Shown here: positions 1 to 6,913 of the stretch, one piece after another | Layout: every line of letters starts with the position of its first letter | Position numbering within the stretch: the first letter of the stretch is position 1 | DNA from: DATMYQ01 sp035560935 | GTDB taxonomy: Bacteria > Bacillota > Negativicutes > Sporomusales > Sporomusaceae | Length of the DNA: 9,624 nt | Assembly: GCA_035560935.1 (NCBI GenBank) | Contig: DATMYQ010000219.1 | Span: 1 to 9,624, forward strand | Reading direction: 5' to 3' | Notes under the pieces: model-generated | The model's input: the letters and a program-made list of their open reading frames with translations, nothing else | Databases searched by the model: none | Told to the model about the DNA's origin: nothing | Translations under genes and position numbers: made by a program

Positions 1-114
1 GTTTTCCTGTATTTACATTTTTAAGTTTTGGTAAAGAAGATTAGCTAATGGTTAACTTTTGCTTTTCATTCATCACCAAACCCGGACCGGCTTTCCAGCG
101 GTCCTTCCCGGCGC

Positions 115-160
115 AATAAAAAAACGTCTGTCCGGAAATCACTTCCGCGACAGACGTCTT
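115..160 (-). terminator. Rho-independent terminator after the DUF697-like gene
   Basis: On the minus strand a 9-bp stem (124-132 with 149-157) stacks on an inner 5-bp stem (133-137 with 143-147) with a 5-nt loop and one bulged base at 148. It is followed by seven T residues (118-124 on the plus strand are all A). It lies just downstream of the stop codon at 184 and has the right polarity to end leftward transcription of uppP and the DUF697-like gene. There is no T-tract on the plus-strand side, so it is probably unidirectional. Confidence 0.85.
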
Positions 161-183
161 ATTTGCCATTCCGAACCCCGGCT

Positions 184-687
184 TTAACGAATCCGAAATT
201 CCCGTTTTTCATCACCCAGTGCCTGATTTTTCAGCGGGTTCTCCACCATTTGCCGAATCTGTTGTTTAGCCAGTTTACGCGTCTCGTCAAATTTTTCTTT
301 AAGCCCGCCCACATCCTCCGGCATACCTGCCTTTATCCATTCCTGGGCCACTTTGCCGACACCATATGTCACACCGACCCCAATGGGTATCTGCATCGGC
401 GCAAAGGGAATCAGCGTGGCCAGGGTTTGTCCGACAAACGCCGCTCCCAGGGCCATCAGAAACCCGGCGGCAGCCGTCTCATTAATTTTAACTCCATAAA
501 CCTCACCGATTTTGACAATCATATAAACTTCATTGGCAACCAGCGCCACCGTGCCGACAGCCGGGGCGATGACAATCACACCCGCCCGGGCGGCCGCCCA
601 TCGGCAAATTTCTTCTGCCTCCGCTTCCTGGACAGCAGTGGCTGTGACGGGGAGTTTCGGTTTAACCGGCTCTACTTCATTGAACAC
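184..687 (-). CDS. DUF697-like small helical membrane-associated protein
   Basis: A 167-residue protein of unknown function. It starts at GTG (687-685), supported by a GGAGG Shine-Dalgarno at 696-700 with 8-nt spacing; the nearest ATG (680) is out of frame and closes after two codons. After a charged, Pro-rich N-terminus come hydrophobic Gly/Ala-rich segments at about residues 34-56, 72-92 and 96-110. The pattern of a Pro-containing first helix, a later Tyr-Gly, then a Gly/Ala helix is what I associate with DUF697-type proteins, which are often linked to GTPase-associated or envelope-stress proteins. The tail (about 125-167) is charged, helical and probably cytoplasmic. It lies 80 nt downstream of uppP on the same strand, has no clear promoter of its own and is followed by a strong terminator, so co-transcription with uppP is likely. 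The family assignment comes from memory of the sequence pattern. No catalytic motif is visible and I infer no reaction. Confidence 0.6.
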   Translation of the reverse strand: MFNEVEPVKPKLPVTATAVQEAEAEEICRWAAARAGVIVIAPAVGTVALVANEVYMIVKIGEVYGVKINETAAAGFLMALGAAFVGQTLATLIPFAPMQIPIGVGVTYGVGKVAQEWIKAGMPEDVGGLKEKFDETRKLAKQQIRQMVENPLKNQALGDEKREFRIR

Positions 688-767
688 TCAATCTACCTCC
701 CTCATCCGGTGTTTTTAGCATACGTACCCGTTACAACAAATCCCGCTCGTTTCCAGTCAGTTCCCAA

Positions 768-1586
768 CTATGCCCCTCTGACAAAGTACACCACCGCGAT
801 CACTGCCGCTAACCCTAAACGATAGACGGCAAACACAGCGAAATTGTTCCTTTGAAGATATTTCAGCAAAAAACTGATGCAAAAAAGTCCCACAATCGCC
901 GAGGTAACCGTCCCGACTAAAAACAGGGAACTCGTTGCATGATGGATAATGTCCGGCGTATGTTTTAACGCGGCACCGGCAATGATCGGCGTTGCCAGCA
1001 AAAAAGAAAATTTAGCGGAAGCTGCCCGGGAAAATCCGAGCAGGCGTCCGGTAGTCATGGTAATACCGGAACGGGAAACCCCCGGAATCAGCGCCAATGC
1101 CTGGGATACTCCAATCAGAAATGCCTGTTTGAAGGTAATATTCTCGTACTGTATCCTTTGCGGCGAAATCCGGTCGATGTAGTACAGCAGGATCCCCATC
1201 ACCGCGAGACCAACCGCAATGATGAGCGGCTGGGACCGGAAGAATTTATCAATGAACGATTCAAGCAGCAATCCGGCCACACCGCCGGGTAAAGTAGCCA
1301 CCACCAGATACCAGAACATTTTTCCCTCTTTTGTTTTTAAGCCCTTCGTTAAACCGTTAATGACCAATTCCAGCCAATCCTGAAAGAAATAAATCAGCAC
1401 CGCCAGCAAGGTTCCCACATGCAGCGCCACATCCAACGCAATGTCAATATTTCCGCCAACCTGGGCGATAACCGGATCCCAGCCAAATAACCAGCGCACA
1501 ATAATAAGGTGTGCGGAACTGGATATGGGCAAAAATTCGCCCAGGCCCTGAACAATTCCCAATACGACCGCAATAACCAATAACAT
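768..1586 (-). CDS. uppP: Undecaprenyl-diphosphatase UppP (BacA family)
   Basis: Integral membrane enzyme that dephosphorylates undecaprenyl pyrophosphate to the monophosphate, recycling the lipid carrier for peptidoglycan and other wall polymers; overproduction gives bacitracin resistance. The (E/Q)xxxE motif is Gln13-x3-Glu17, followed by the PISSSAH block with His25. The second signature, PGVSRSGIT, is at 168-176 with the conserved Arg172. About eight hydrophobic helices fit the family, and 272 residues is a normal length. I chose ATG at 1586: an AAGGAG site (1597-1602) precedes it by 10 nt and UppP proteins begin directly with this hydrophobic helix. An in-frame ATG at 1628 would add 14 charged residues, but it has no ribosome site and lies inside the predicted -10 box. 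The gene is separated from the upstream operon by a terminator and appears to be an independent housekeeping unit that reads into the DUF697-like gene. Confidence 0.97.
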   Translation of the reverse strand: MLLVIAVVLGIVQGLGEFLPISSSAHLIIVRWLFGWDPVIAQVGGNIDIALDVALHVGTLLAVLIYFFQDWLELVINGLTKGLKTKEGKMFWYLVVATLPGGVAGLLLESFIDKFFRSQPLIIAVGLAVMGILLYYIDRISPQRIQYENITFKQAFLIGVSQALALIPGVSRSGITMTTGRLLGFSRAASAKFSFLLATPIIAGAALKHTPDIIHHATSSLFLVGTVTSAIVGLFCISFLLKYLQRNNFAVFAVYRLGLAAVIAVVYFVRGA

Positions 1587-1596
1587 CTCTGTTGTT

Positions 1597-1602
1597 CTCC
1601 TT
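1597..1602 (-). promoter_or_regulatory. Ribosome binding site fixing the uppP start
   Basis: AAGGAG on the minus strand, 10 nt before ATG 1586. No comparable site precedes the upstream in-frame ATG at 1628, so this site decides the start choice. Confidence 0.75.
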
Positions 1603-1626
1603 TTAAAAAAATTAACGTACTTTGAC

Positions 1627-1655
1627 ATTGTACCGCAAAATAGCCGGACTGTGAA
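1627..1655 (-). promoter_or_regulatory. SigA-type promoter for uppP
   Basis: Reading leftward, TTCACA (1650-1655) and TACAAT (1627-1632) are separated by exactly 17 nt, each one base off the consensus for -35 and -10. Transcription would start near 1620 and give a leader of about 34 nt with the SD at 1597-1602. The position between the operon terminator and uppP fits an independent promoter. Confidence 0.75.
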
Positions 1656-1705
1656 TGGTCAAAATACTCCCAAACCCAACAATTAAATATCTATTCACGC
1701 ACACC

Positions 1706-1741
1706 AAAAAGCAGGCTGCGTCAGTAAACGGCCTGCACTTT
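1706..1741 (-). terminator. Rho-independent terminator ending the six-gene operon
   Basis: On the minus strand GCAGGC/GCCTGC (1731-1736 with 1711-1716) forms a 6-bp GC-rich stem. It is extended inward by CGT/ACG (1719-1721 with 1728-1730) around a 6-nt loop and is followed by five T residues (A1706-1710 on the plus strand). It lies about 45-50 nt past the stop codon of the CPG2-like gene (1785) and upstream of the uppP promoter, separating the two transcription units. Confidence 0.75.
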
Positions 1742-1784
1742 GGCAAATCTATGGTAAAACCGATCTTATCCATTCATACTGAGA

Positions 1785-2924
1785 TTATCCTGCAAAACGG
1801 GCAAGAAATAACGCCATTAACGCCGCGCGCCGCGGTAATTCATCAACAACAATATATTCTCCGTTGGTGTGGGCGCCATCACCCACTGCTCCGAATCCAT
1901 CCAGCGTGGGGACGATCTGTGCCGTGAAATTCCCGTCACTGCCGCCACCGGTACTGGTTTCTCCCAGTTCAAATCCCAAATAGTGGTCAGCCAGACTTTT
2001 AGCCAGAAGATACAATTGTTCGACACCGTCGCTGCGTTCAAAGGGCGGACGATTGAGGCCACCGTTCACCACAATGCGGGTTCCTGCCAAAACCGGCTGC
2101 AGTTCCAGTATTTTAGGAACCACCGTTTCCGCCGCCGCCAAAGAATTCACTCTTAAATCCACATCCGCCCAGGCTTCCGCCGGCACCGTATTGATCCCGG
2201 AGCCACCTGATATAACGCCCACGTTGACGGTTGTTCCTGCTGCCAGATCGGTCAGTCCCTGCAAATAAATAATTTGCCGCGCCAATTCTTCCACCGCGCT
2301 GATTCCTTTCGCAAAATCCACACCCGAGTGTGCGGCCCGTCCGGTGACCGTTACCCGGAAGCGTCCCACACCTTTCCGCATCGTTTTCACCGATCCATGC
2401 GGCGCCGCCGAGCACTCCGGCACTAACACACATTGGCTTTTCCGGGCTTCTTCCTCAATCAGTTGGCGGGAAGAAGAGCTGCCGTTCTCTTCATCGGTGG
2501 TCACCAGCAGCACGACCCGTTTGTCCGGTTTTACACGCAGCGTCTCCAGCGTTTTCAACGCATATAAAGTCTGCACCAGACCGCCTTTCATATCAAAGAC
2601 CCCGGGACCATAAGCTTTTCCCGCGTCGATGCGAAACGGATTTTTCTGCAACGTTCCCTGGGCAAAAACCGTATCACAGTGGGCCAGGATCAGGATCTGC
2701 TCCTCTCCCTGCCCCCACTCGCACCGGATCCGGTTTCCGTAAGTTTCGTCACGGAAAGTATGGCACGTTCCCCCGGTCATGCGGACAAACAAGGCGGCCA
2801 CATGTTCCACTAAAGGGTCACATAACTCTTTGCGGTCGGAAGGAGATTCCATTTCCACCAGAGTTTTTAGACACTGCAGCATTTCTTCCTGCTGTCCCGA
2901 CAAATACTCGTATATTCTGTCCAT
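1785..2924 (-). CDS. M20 family metallopeptidase, carboxypeptidase G2-like
   Basis: Predicted cytoplasmic two-zinc hydrolase of 379 residues. Carboxypeptidase G2 relatives release C-terminal glutamate from folates and other N-acyl amino acids. All expected ligands are visible: His82 and Asp84 in AHCDT, bridging Asp111 in GVFDMKGG, the Glu145-Glu146 pair in TTDEENGS (base and ligand), Glu170 in VPEC and His352 near the C-terminus. A small dimerisation domain is inserted at about 180-290, with the conserved His199 in AAHSG, after which the catalytic domain resumes with GGGSDGN (327-332). There is no signal peptide. ATG 2924 has an AAGGA site (2937-2941) at a rather long 12-nt spacing. It is the last gene of the operon, 79 nt after the AbgB-like gene and just before the terminator. 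The family assignment is secure. The substrate is inferred only from relatives and could equally be a dipeptide or another acylated amino acid. Confidence 0.92.
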   Translation of the reverse strand: MDRIYEYLSGQQEEMLQCLKTLVEMESPSDRKELCDPLVEHVAALFVRMTGGTCHTFRDETYGNRIRCEWGQGEEQILILAHCDTVFAQGTLQKNPFRIDAGKAYGPGVFDMKGGLVQTLYALKTLETLRVKPDKRVVLLVTTDEENGSSSSRQLIEEEARKSQCVLVPECSAAPHGSVKTMRKGVGRFRVTVTGRAAHSGVDFAKGISAVEELARQIIYLQGLTDLAAGTTVNVGVISGGSGINTVPAEAWADVDLRVNSLAAAETVVPKILELQPVLAGTRIVVNGGLNRPPFERSDGVEQLYLLAKSLADHYLGFELGETSTGGGSDGNFTAQIVPTLDGFGAVGDGAHTNGEYIVVDELPRRAALMALFLARFAG

Positions 2925-2971
2925 CGCCCGCTACCGTCCTTATCTTTATGCTATTGGGTTATATCCCCCCA

Positions 2972-2988
2972 AAAGGCGGTCCGCCTTT
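2972..2988 (-). other. Intercistronic hairpin between the two M20 genes
   Basis: AAAGGC/GCCTTT arms enclose a 5-nt GGTCC centre, 16 nt after the stop of the AbgB-like gene. The minus-strand T-run after it is only four long and is then interrupted by G residues. It is better read as an mRNA-stabilising or partial-termination element than as a full terminator, so expression of the last gene may be lower. Confidence 0.45.
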
Positions 2989-3003
2989 CATTTATTGCGG
3001 AAT

Positions 3004-4410
3004 TTAACCGTTCGGAGGCTGCGCGCCCGGCGCCAGGGGAGACTGGTATACAAAACCTTTGGTTTGCTGGCTAAATTCCTGCTTCGCCCGGCACAAAAGC
3101 AAGTCATCCGTATAGAGATCATACAAAGCCCCCGCCAAAGCTTTGGCGGCAAACAGCATCGCGGCCGCGCCAATGCCCGAGCCTGAGGAAGCAGTGGCCT
3201 GCCAGGAATGCGCCGCCGTCCCGACCGGCCACGTCGCCGCGGTAAAGAGCGCAAAAGGCATTAACCAGCTGACATCACCCACATCTGTTGATCCGGCCAT
3301 GACTTCTTTCCGGTCATCAATGACCGCAATATCTTCGTGCAAAGTCTGGTCTAACACTGCCGGCGGGGCAAAATAAGCCCGCATCACATTTTCTTTTTGG
3401 CCCGGCGTGAAACTGGCAGCGAGTTTTTCCGCGAACTGTTTGTCATCTGCCGAGAAATAGGGTCCCCCCACTTCCTCCATATTCCGGTGCAGCACGTTGG
3501 ACAATGTCTCATTGCTTAACACATCATAGCAGCCAGCCAGAAGGTTATGCCGGACTTCGGTTTCTGTCATTAATGCGGCGCCCTGCGCTATTTTCAGCAG
3601 CCGCTGGTATATTGCCTCGACGCTTTCCCGCCGCGGCGCCCGGATATAGTACCAGACCGATGCATCGGCCGGAACAATGTTAGGTGCGCCGCCGCCGTTG
3701 GTAATCGTATAATGCAGGCGTGCTTTCTCTTCAATATGCTCGCGGAGATAATTGGCGCCGACATTCATCAACTCTACCGCATCCAGCGCGCTTCGTCCCA
3801 TTTGCGGCGCGGCGGCGGCATGAGCCGACACGCCTTTAAAATGAAACTCCACAGAATTCATCGCCAAAAAGCTGCAGCCCCATACCACGTTCATACTGGC
3901 CGGATGCCAGGACAGCGAAGCGTCCAGATCGGCGAACGCGCCTTCTTTGGCCATAAACACTTTACCAGCCAGGGTTTCTTCCGCCGGGCAGCCGTAATAG
4001 CGCACCGTGCCTTTGATTTCACCCTGTTCCATTGCTTTTTTTATCGCCAAAACCGCGCCCACTCCCGCTGTTCCCAGCAGATTATGCCCGCAGCCGTGAC
4101 CGGGCTGATTCGCCTGTGCGGGTTCTGCATGCGCCACTGATTTTTTTTGTGAGAGATTGGCCAGCGCATCATATTCTCCTAAAATCCCCAGGATGGGACG
4201 TCCTGATCCAAATTCGGCAACCAGGGCCGTCGGTATGCCGGGAAGTCCTTTTTGCACCCGGAAGCCCTGCGCTTCCAGAAAAGATGCCTGCAGACCGGCA
4301 GCATGCCGTTCCTGAAAAGCCAGCTCCGGATGGTCCCAGATATCGGCGGCCATTTCCCGCAAGCCGGCCGCAACTTCATCAATCCAGTGAAAAAGTTCTG
4401 TTTTTTTCAT
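3004..4410 (-). CDS. AbgB-like M20 amidohydrolase (p-aminobenzoyl-glutamate hydrolase subunit B family)
   Basis: Predicted cytoplasmic metal-dependent amidase of 468 residues, close to the roughly 480 of E. coli AbgB. AbgB forms a heterodimer with AbgA and cleaves p-aminobenzoyl-glutamate. Recognisable blocks in order are WDHPEL (25-30), GEYDAL (78-83), GHGCGHN (104-110, with metal-binding Cys107 and His109), PAEET (142-146, the Glu144-Glu145 pair), WHP (168-170, His169), the dimerisation-domain block GRSALDAVELM (205-215) and EKARLHYTITNGGGAPN (228-244). Near the C-terminus are STDVGDVSW (374-382) and the last ligand His401. ATG 4410 has a GGGAAGG site with 8-nt spacing. No AbgA homologue is present; the next gene is an M20 of a different branch. 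It lies 100 nt after the MFS gene, consistent with hydrolysis of an imported amide. Subfamily placement is firm. The native substrate is unproven, since this branch also holds amidases for other acyl amino acids. Confidence 0.92.
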   Translation of the reverse strand: MKKTELFHWIDEVAAGLREMAADIWDHPELAFQERHAAGLQASFLEAQGFRVQKGLPGIPTALVAEFGSGRPILGILGEYDALANLSQKKSVAHAEPAQANQPGHGCGHNLLGTAGVGAVLAIKKAMEQGEIKGTVRYYGCPAEETLAGKVFMAKEGAFADLDASLSWHPASMNVVWGCSFLAMNSVEFHFKGVSAHAAAAPQMGRSALDAVELMNVGANYLREHIEEKARLHYTITNGGGAPNIVPADASVWYYIRAPRRESVEAIYQRLLKIAQGAALMTETEVRHNLLAGCYDVLSNETLSNVLHRNMEEVGGPYFSADDKQFAEKLAASFTPGQKENVMRAYFAPPAVLDQTLHEDIAVIDDRKEVMAGSTDVGDVSWLMPFALFTAATWPVGTAAHSWQATASSGSGIGAAAMLFAAKALAGALYDLYTDDLLLCRAKQEFSQQTKGFVYQSPLAPGAQPPNG

Positions 4411-4510
4411 TATTCACACCTTCCCTTTATTCACCGCGCCGCCACTGCCGTTATGTCGTTTTTACAGCCTGGCACAACCGCTTGTCCGGCGTCATACAAT
4501 CATTTTGTCT

Positions 4511-5767
4511 TTATTGCGTACTGATGGCAGCCTTTCTCGACTTAATGGTTGTCGCGATCACTGCCGAAGTCAGCATCGTCACAATTAAGAAAGCAAACGC
4601 GATATTGAAGCTGCCGCCGGACGTCTGCACCAGATAACCCATAATAATCGGTGAAAAGAATCCGGCCCCCTGACCGGCTGTATTAATAAAGCCCATCGCC
4701 CGGCCGGTAATGCCGGAGGGAATCGAACTCATCGGCAAAGCGAAGATCACGCCGCCGGCCGTATAGAGAAATCCGCCGGCCAGAGTCTGATACAGGATCA
4801 ATAAATTGGTGGATTCCGCCGTATACATCAGATAAAGGAACAGGGAACAGCTCAGCTGGCAGGTCAGTAAGGGAATTTTGGGATTATGCCGAAACTTGTC
4901 ATTCAGCCAGCCACCCAACGCAAACCCGATCGTACCGACAAAAAAGGGCAGAGATGCCGTAATGCCCATTTTGAGAATTTCAAAACCGCGAACTTTTACC
5001 AGATAAGACGGCAGCCAAGAAACAAAACCCCAGGCAGCCGTGTTAAAGAAAAACAGCATGAAGAAACATTTTGTGACCGTGGGAACCTTGACCACTTCCC
5101 AAAAGCTCACCTTAGCAACCTCACCGGTTTGCTCCAGGGCTGGCTCATCCTGAATTTCGGCGAGTTCCTCCCGGGAAATGCCTTTCTTATCCGCCGGCCG
5201 GTCCGGTACCAAACGCCAAATCAAATAGCACAACACCAGTCCCGGCAACAGCAGTCCGATAAACGCGGAACGCCAGCCCCAGGCGGCCACCATGCCGGCG
5301 ACGATCAAGGGGGCAATCGCCGCTCCCAGCGGATTGGACGCCATCATGATGCCGGTGGCAGTGCCCCGCTCTTTTTTGGGAAACCAATTGGACAGGGATT
5401 TAAATGAGGCCGCGGGAAACACCCCTTCACCAATACCAAATACTACCCGGATCCACAGCATACTGGCCAGAGAACCCGCCAGTCCGGTAAATACAGTAAA
5501 TAACGACCAAATTAAAATAGCTCCGAACATAACTTTCCGGGCGCCGAATTTGTCGGCCAAAAATCCCCCCGGCAACTGACAGGTCGCATAGCCTACGAAG
5601 AAAGCGCTCATGACCACGCCCATCGCTACCGGTGTCAGGTTAAAATCAGTGGCAATGTAGGGAATCGCCGTTGCCATGACCATCCGGTCGGCATAAGAAA
5701 CCAACCAGGTGCCAAACAGCACCGCCAATGTGGTATGCCTTGATTTCCAGAAAAAGCTTTGACCCAT
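4511..5767 (-). CDS. MFS transporter, ACS (organic anion:cation symporter)-like
   Basis: Cytoplasmic-membrane secondary transporter of 418 residues with about 12 hydrophobic segments, typical for the major facilitator superfamily. The first loop carries SYADRMV (24-30) followed by an AIP, and motif A is GGFLADKFGARKV (67-79). A charged IRVVFGIGEGVFPAA stretch (106-120) leads to WFPKKERG (128-135), the pattern seen in ACS-family porters for sugar acids and carboxylates. A hydrophilic central loop lies at 188-230, and the second half repeats a motif-A-like GGWLNDKF (285-292). ATG 5767 is preceded by a strong AGGAGGG site (5774-5780) at 6 nt. Its neighbours are soluble hydrolases and dehydrogenases, so it most likely imports the anionic compound that they degrade. 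Substrate specificity cannot be read from sequence, and efflux is possible but less likely in this context. Confidence 0.93.
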   Translation of the reverse strand: MGQSFFWKSRHTTLAVLFGTWLVSYADRMVMATAIPYIATDFNLTPVAMGVVMSAFFVGYATCQLPGGFLADKFGARKVMFGAILIWSLFTVFTGLAGSLASMLWIRVVFGIGEGVFPAASFKSLSNWFPKKERGTATGIMMASNPLGAAIAPLIVAGMVAAWGWRSAFIGLLLPGLVLCYLIWRLVPDRPADKKGISREELAEIQDEPALEQTGEVAKVSFWEVVKVPTVTKCFFMLFFFNTAAWGFVSWLPSYLVKVRGFEILKMGITASLPFFVGTIGFALGGWLNDKFRHNPKIPLLTCQLSCSLFLYLMYTAESTNLLILYQTLAGGFLYTAGGVIFALPMSSIPSGITGRAMGFINTAGQGAGFFSPIIMGYLVQTSGGSFNIAFAFLIVTMLTSAVIATTIKSRKAAISTQ

Positions 5768-5781
5768 GATAAACCCTCCTT

Positions 5782-5850
5782 TTAATGTGGAATCTTCCCC
5801 TTTGGTAATCCCCCCGGTACGCCGTTTATGCGCCGCCCAGCAACACCCAT
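5782..5850 (-). CDS. Possible 22-residue small ORF between reductase and transporter
   Basis: A minus-strand frame starts at ATG 5850, encodes 22 residues (Gly-, Arg- and Lys-rich, ending KIPH) and stops at TAA 5782-5784. A strong purine-rich Shine-Dalgarno (GGGGAGGAGG, 5856-5865) precedes it by 5-8 nt, and its stop codon abuts the AGGAGGG site of the MFS gene. That arrangement suits translational coupling or a leader peptide. The sequence matches nothing I know. It could equally be a chance frame, since any 100-nt gap may hold one. Confidence 0.3.
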   Translation of the reverse strand: MGVAGRRINGVPGGLPKGKIPH

Positions 5851-5872
5851 CTTCGCCTCCTCCCCTTTTTTG

Positions 5873-6913
5873 TCAATAGAATCCGTTTTGTCGCATCAAT
5901 GCTAATTCGCTGATATTCTCCAGAGCCAGCCCGCGTTTTCCTTCTTCAATCTCTATAATCATCGACAGGAGTTTCTCCAGTCGCGGAACGGCAATATTGG
6001 CCGCCCTGGCCCGTTCAATCACTGGTTGAAGCTGGGAAGGAACCTCCGTCTTGCGCTTTCTCACGGCCAAATCACGCCAGATGCCGGATTTGGTTTTGGT
6101 ATAGGTGCGCAGGCGGGCAACGTGAATCGCCATTTCCCGGTCAATCTCCTCCCAGTCGCGTTTTTCCGCCGGATACGCCCATTGCGGATTCCAGTCATCA
6201 AAACCAACCGTTTCAATACCGCAACTTTCGGCCACGGCCAGGGACTCCGACGCCGTGTCCAGCAAAATGTTCCGCATCTCTTTATTTTCAAAAACGTCGG
6301 CGATGGTCTCATCGGTGAGCGCCGTGCCGATCAGCATCGTTACATAGCCCAGCTTGCTCCACAGATAACCGAAAATGTTGCCGGTCGTGTGAACCGGTCC
6401 CCATTCCGACAGAACCTGCGATAATTCGCTGACCCGTGCCGACCGGCTACCGTCGATTTCGCCGATATACACCGCGCCTTCTCCGCCGTAATTAATCACG
6501 CCGGGTTCGATGTAGTCGGCAAACAAATTGACAAAACAGCCAATCGTCCGTTCCGGACCAATCAACTTTGCAATTTCATATTCACACAGACCATTCTGGC
6601 AGGAAACCACCGCCGTGGCTTCCCTGATCAACTCCCGGACATTTTCTAAGGCCGGCACGGTGGCCTGCGCCTTCACACATAAAAAGGTCATGCCCAGCGC
6701 TTCTTTTTTCGCCTTGATCTCCGCCACCGTCAGGGCGTTAACCGGCACAGAAAATGTTTTGCCCTGCGGCAGCTGTATCGTCAAACCCCGGGATTTCATG
6801 GCATTTACGTGTTCCTCGCAAATATCCACAAACGTAATATCGTGGCCGCCGTTTACCAAATAGGCTCCCAGAACACCGCCGATGGCTCCGGCGCCAATCA
6901 TGGTTATTTTCAT
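5873..6913 (-). CDS. Ketopantoate reductase (PanE/ApbA) family dehydrogenase, possibly NAD-linked
   Basis: A 346-residue Rossmann-fold oxidoreductase. The dinucleotide-binding GAGAIGG is at 7-13, Asn107 lies in the SCQNG motif and the catalytic Lys187 in WSKLGYV. The C-terminal helical domain begins near 190, with RKRKTEV (285-291) giving the conserved Glu290 and RARAANIAVP (301-310) in the expected place. Family members reduce 2-keto acids; PanE itself makes pantoate with NADPH. Here the end of the second beta strand is VDI with Asp30, where E. coli PanE has its NADPH-contacting Arg31 close by; an acid there usually favours NAD(H). About 50 extra residues lie between 235 and 285, making it longer than PanE. 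ATG 6913 has an AAGGAG site at 8 nt and overlaps the upstream stop as ATGA. The position in a catabolic-looking operon suggests a substrate-specific 2-hydroxy/2-keto acid dehydrogenase rather than the biosynthetic PanE, but this is inference. Confidence 0.9.
   Translation of the reverse strand: MKITMIGAGAIGGVLGAYLVNGGHDITFVDICEEHVNAMKSRGLTIQLPQGKTFSVPVNALTVAEIKAKKEALGMTFLCVKAQATVPALENVRELIREATAVVSCQNGLCEYEIAKLIGPERTIGCFVNLFADYIEPGVINYGGEGAVYIGEIDGSRSARVSELSQVLSEWGPVHTTGNIFGYLWSKLGYVTMLIGTALTDETIADVFENKEMRNILLDTASESLAVAESCGIETVGFDDWNPQWAYPAEKRDWEEIDREMAIHVARLRTYTKTKSGIWRDLAVRKRKTEVPSQLQPVIERARAANIAVPRLEKLLSMIIEIEEGKRGLALENISELALMRQNGFY

Noticed and set aside
84..104. GGACCG/CGGTCC inverted repeat left of the terminator
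   Set aside because: Only 6 bp with a 9-nt loop and no T-tract in either direction; probably incidental.
48..119. A 23-codon plus-strand frame at the left edge
   Set aside because: It has no convincing SD or promoter, and its end runs into the terminator T-tract region.
163..825. A 220-codon plus-strand open frame opposite the DUF697-like gene and the uppP end
   Set aside because: It has no SD, matches no family and runs antisense through two better-supported genes and part of a terminator; it is a mirror of their codon use.
4411..4510. Possible promoter (TTGTGC ... CATAAC) before the AbgB-like gene
   Set aside because: Both boxes match weakly and the gap shows nothing else; co-transcription with the MFS gene is simpler.
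4032..4637. A 201-codon plus-strand open frame
   Set aside because: It crosses the AbgB-like start, the intergenic gap and the MFS end in antisense, has a low-complexity Pro/Arg-rich translation and lacks a ribosome site.
5871..5876. Perfect TTGACA (minus strand) overlapping the reductase stop codon
   Set aside because: At 17-18 nt spacing the -10 position is AAGATG/AGATGG, a poor match, so an internal promoter for the transporter is not supported.
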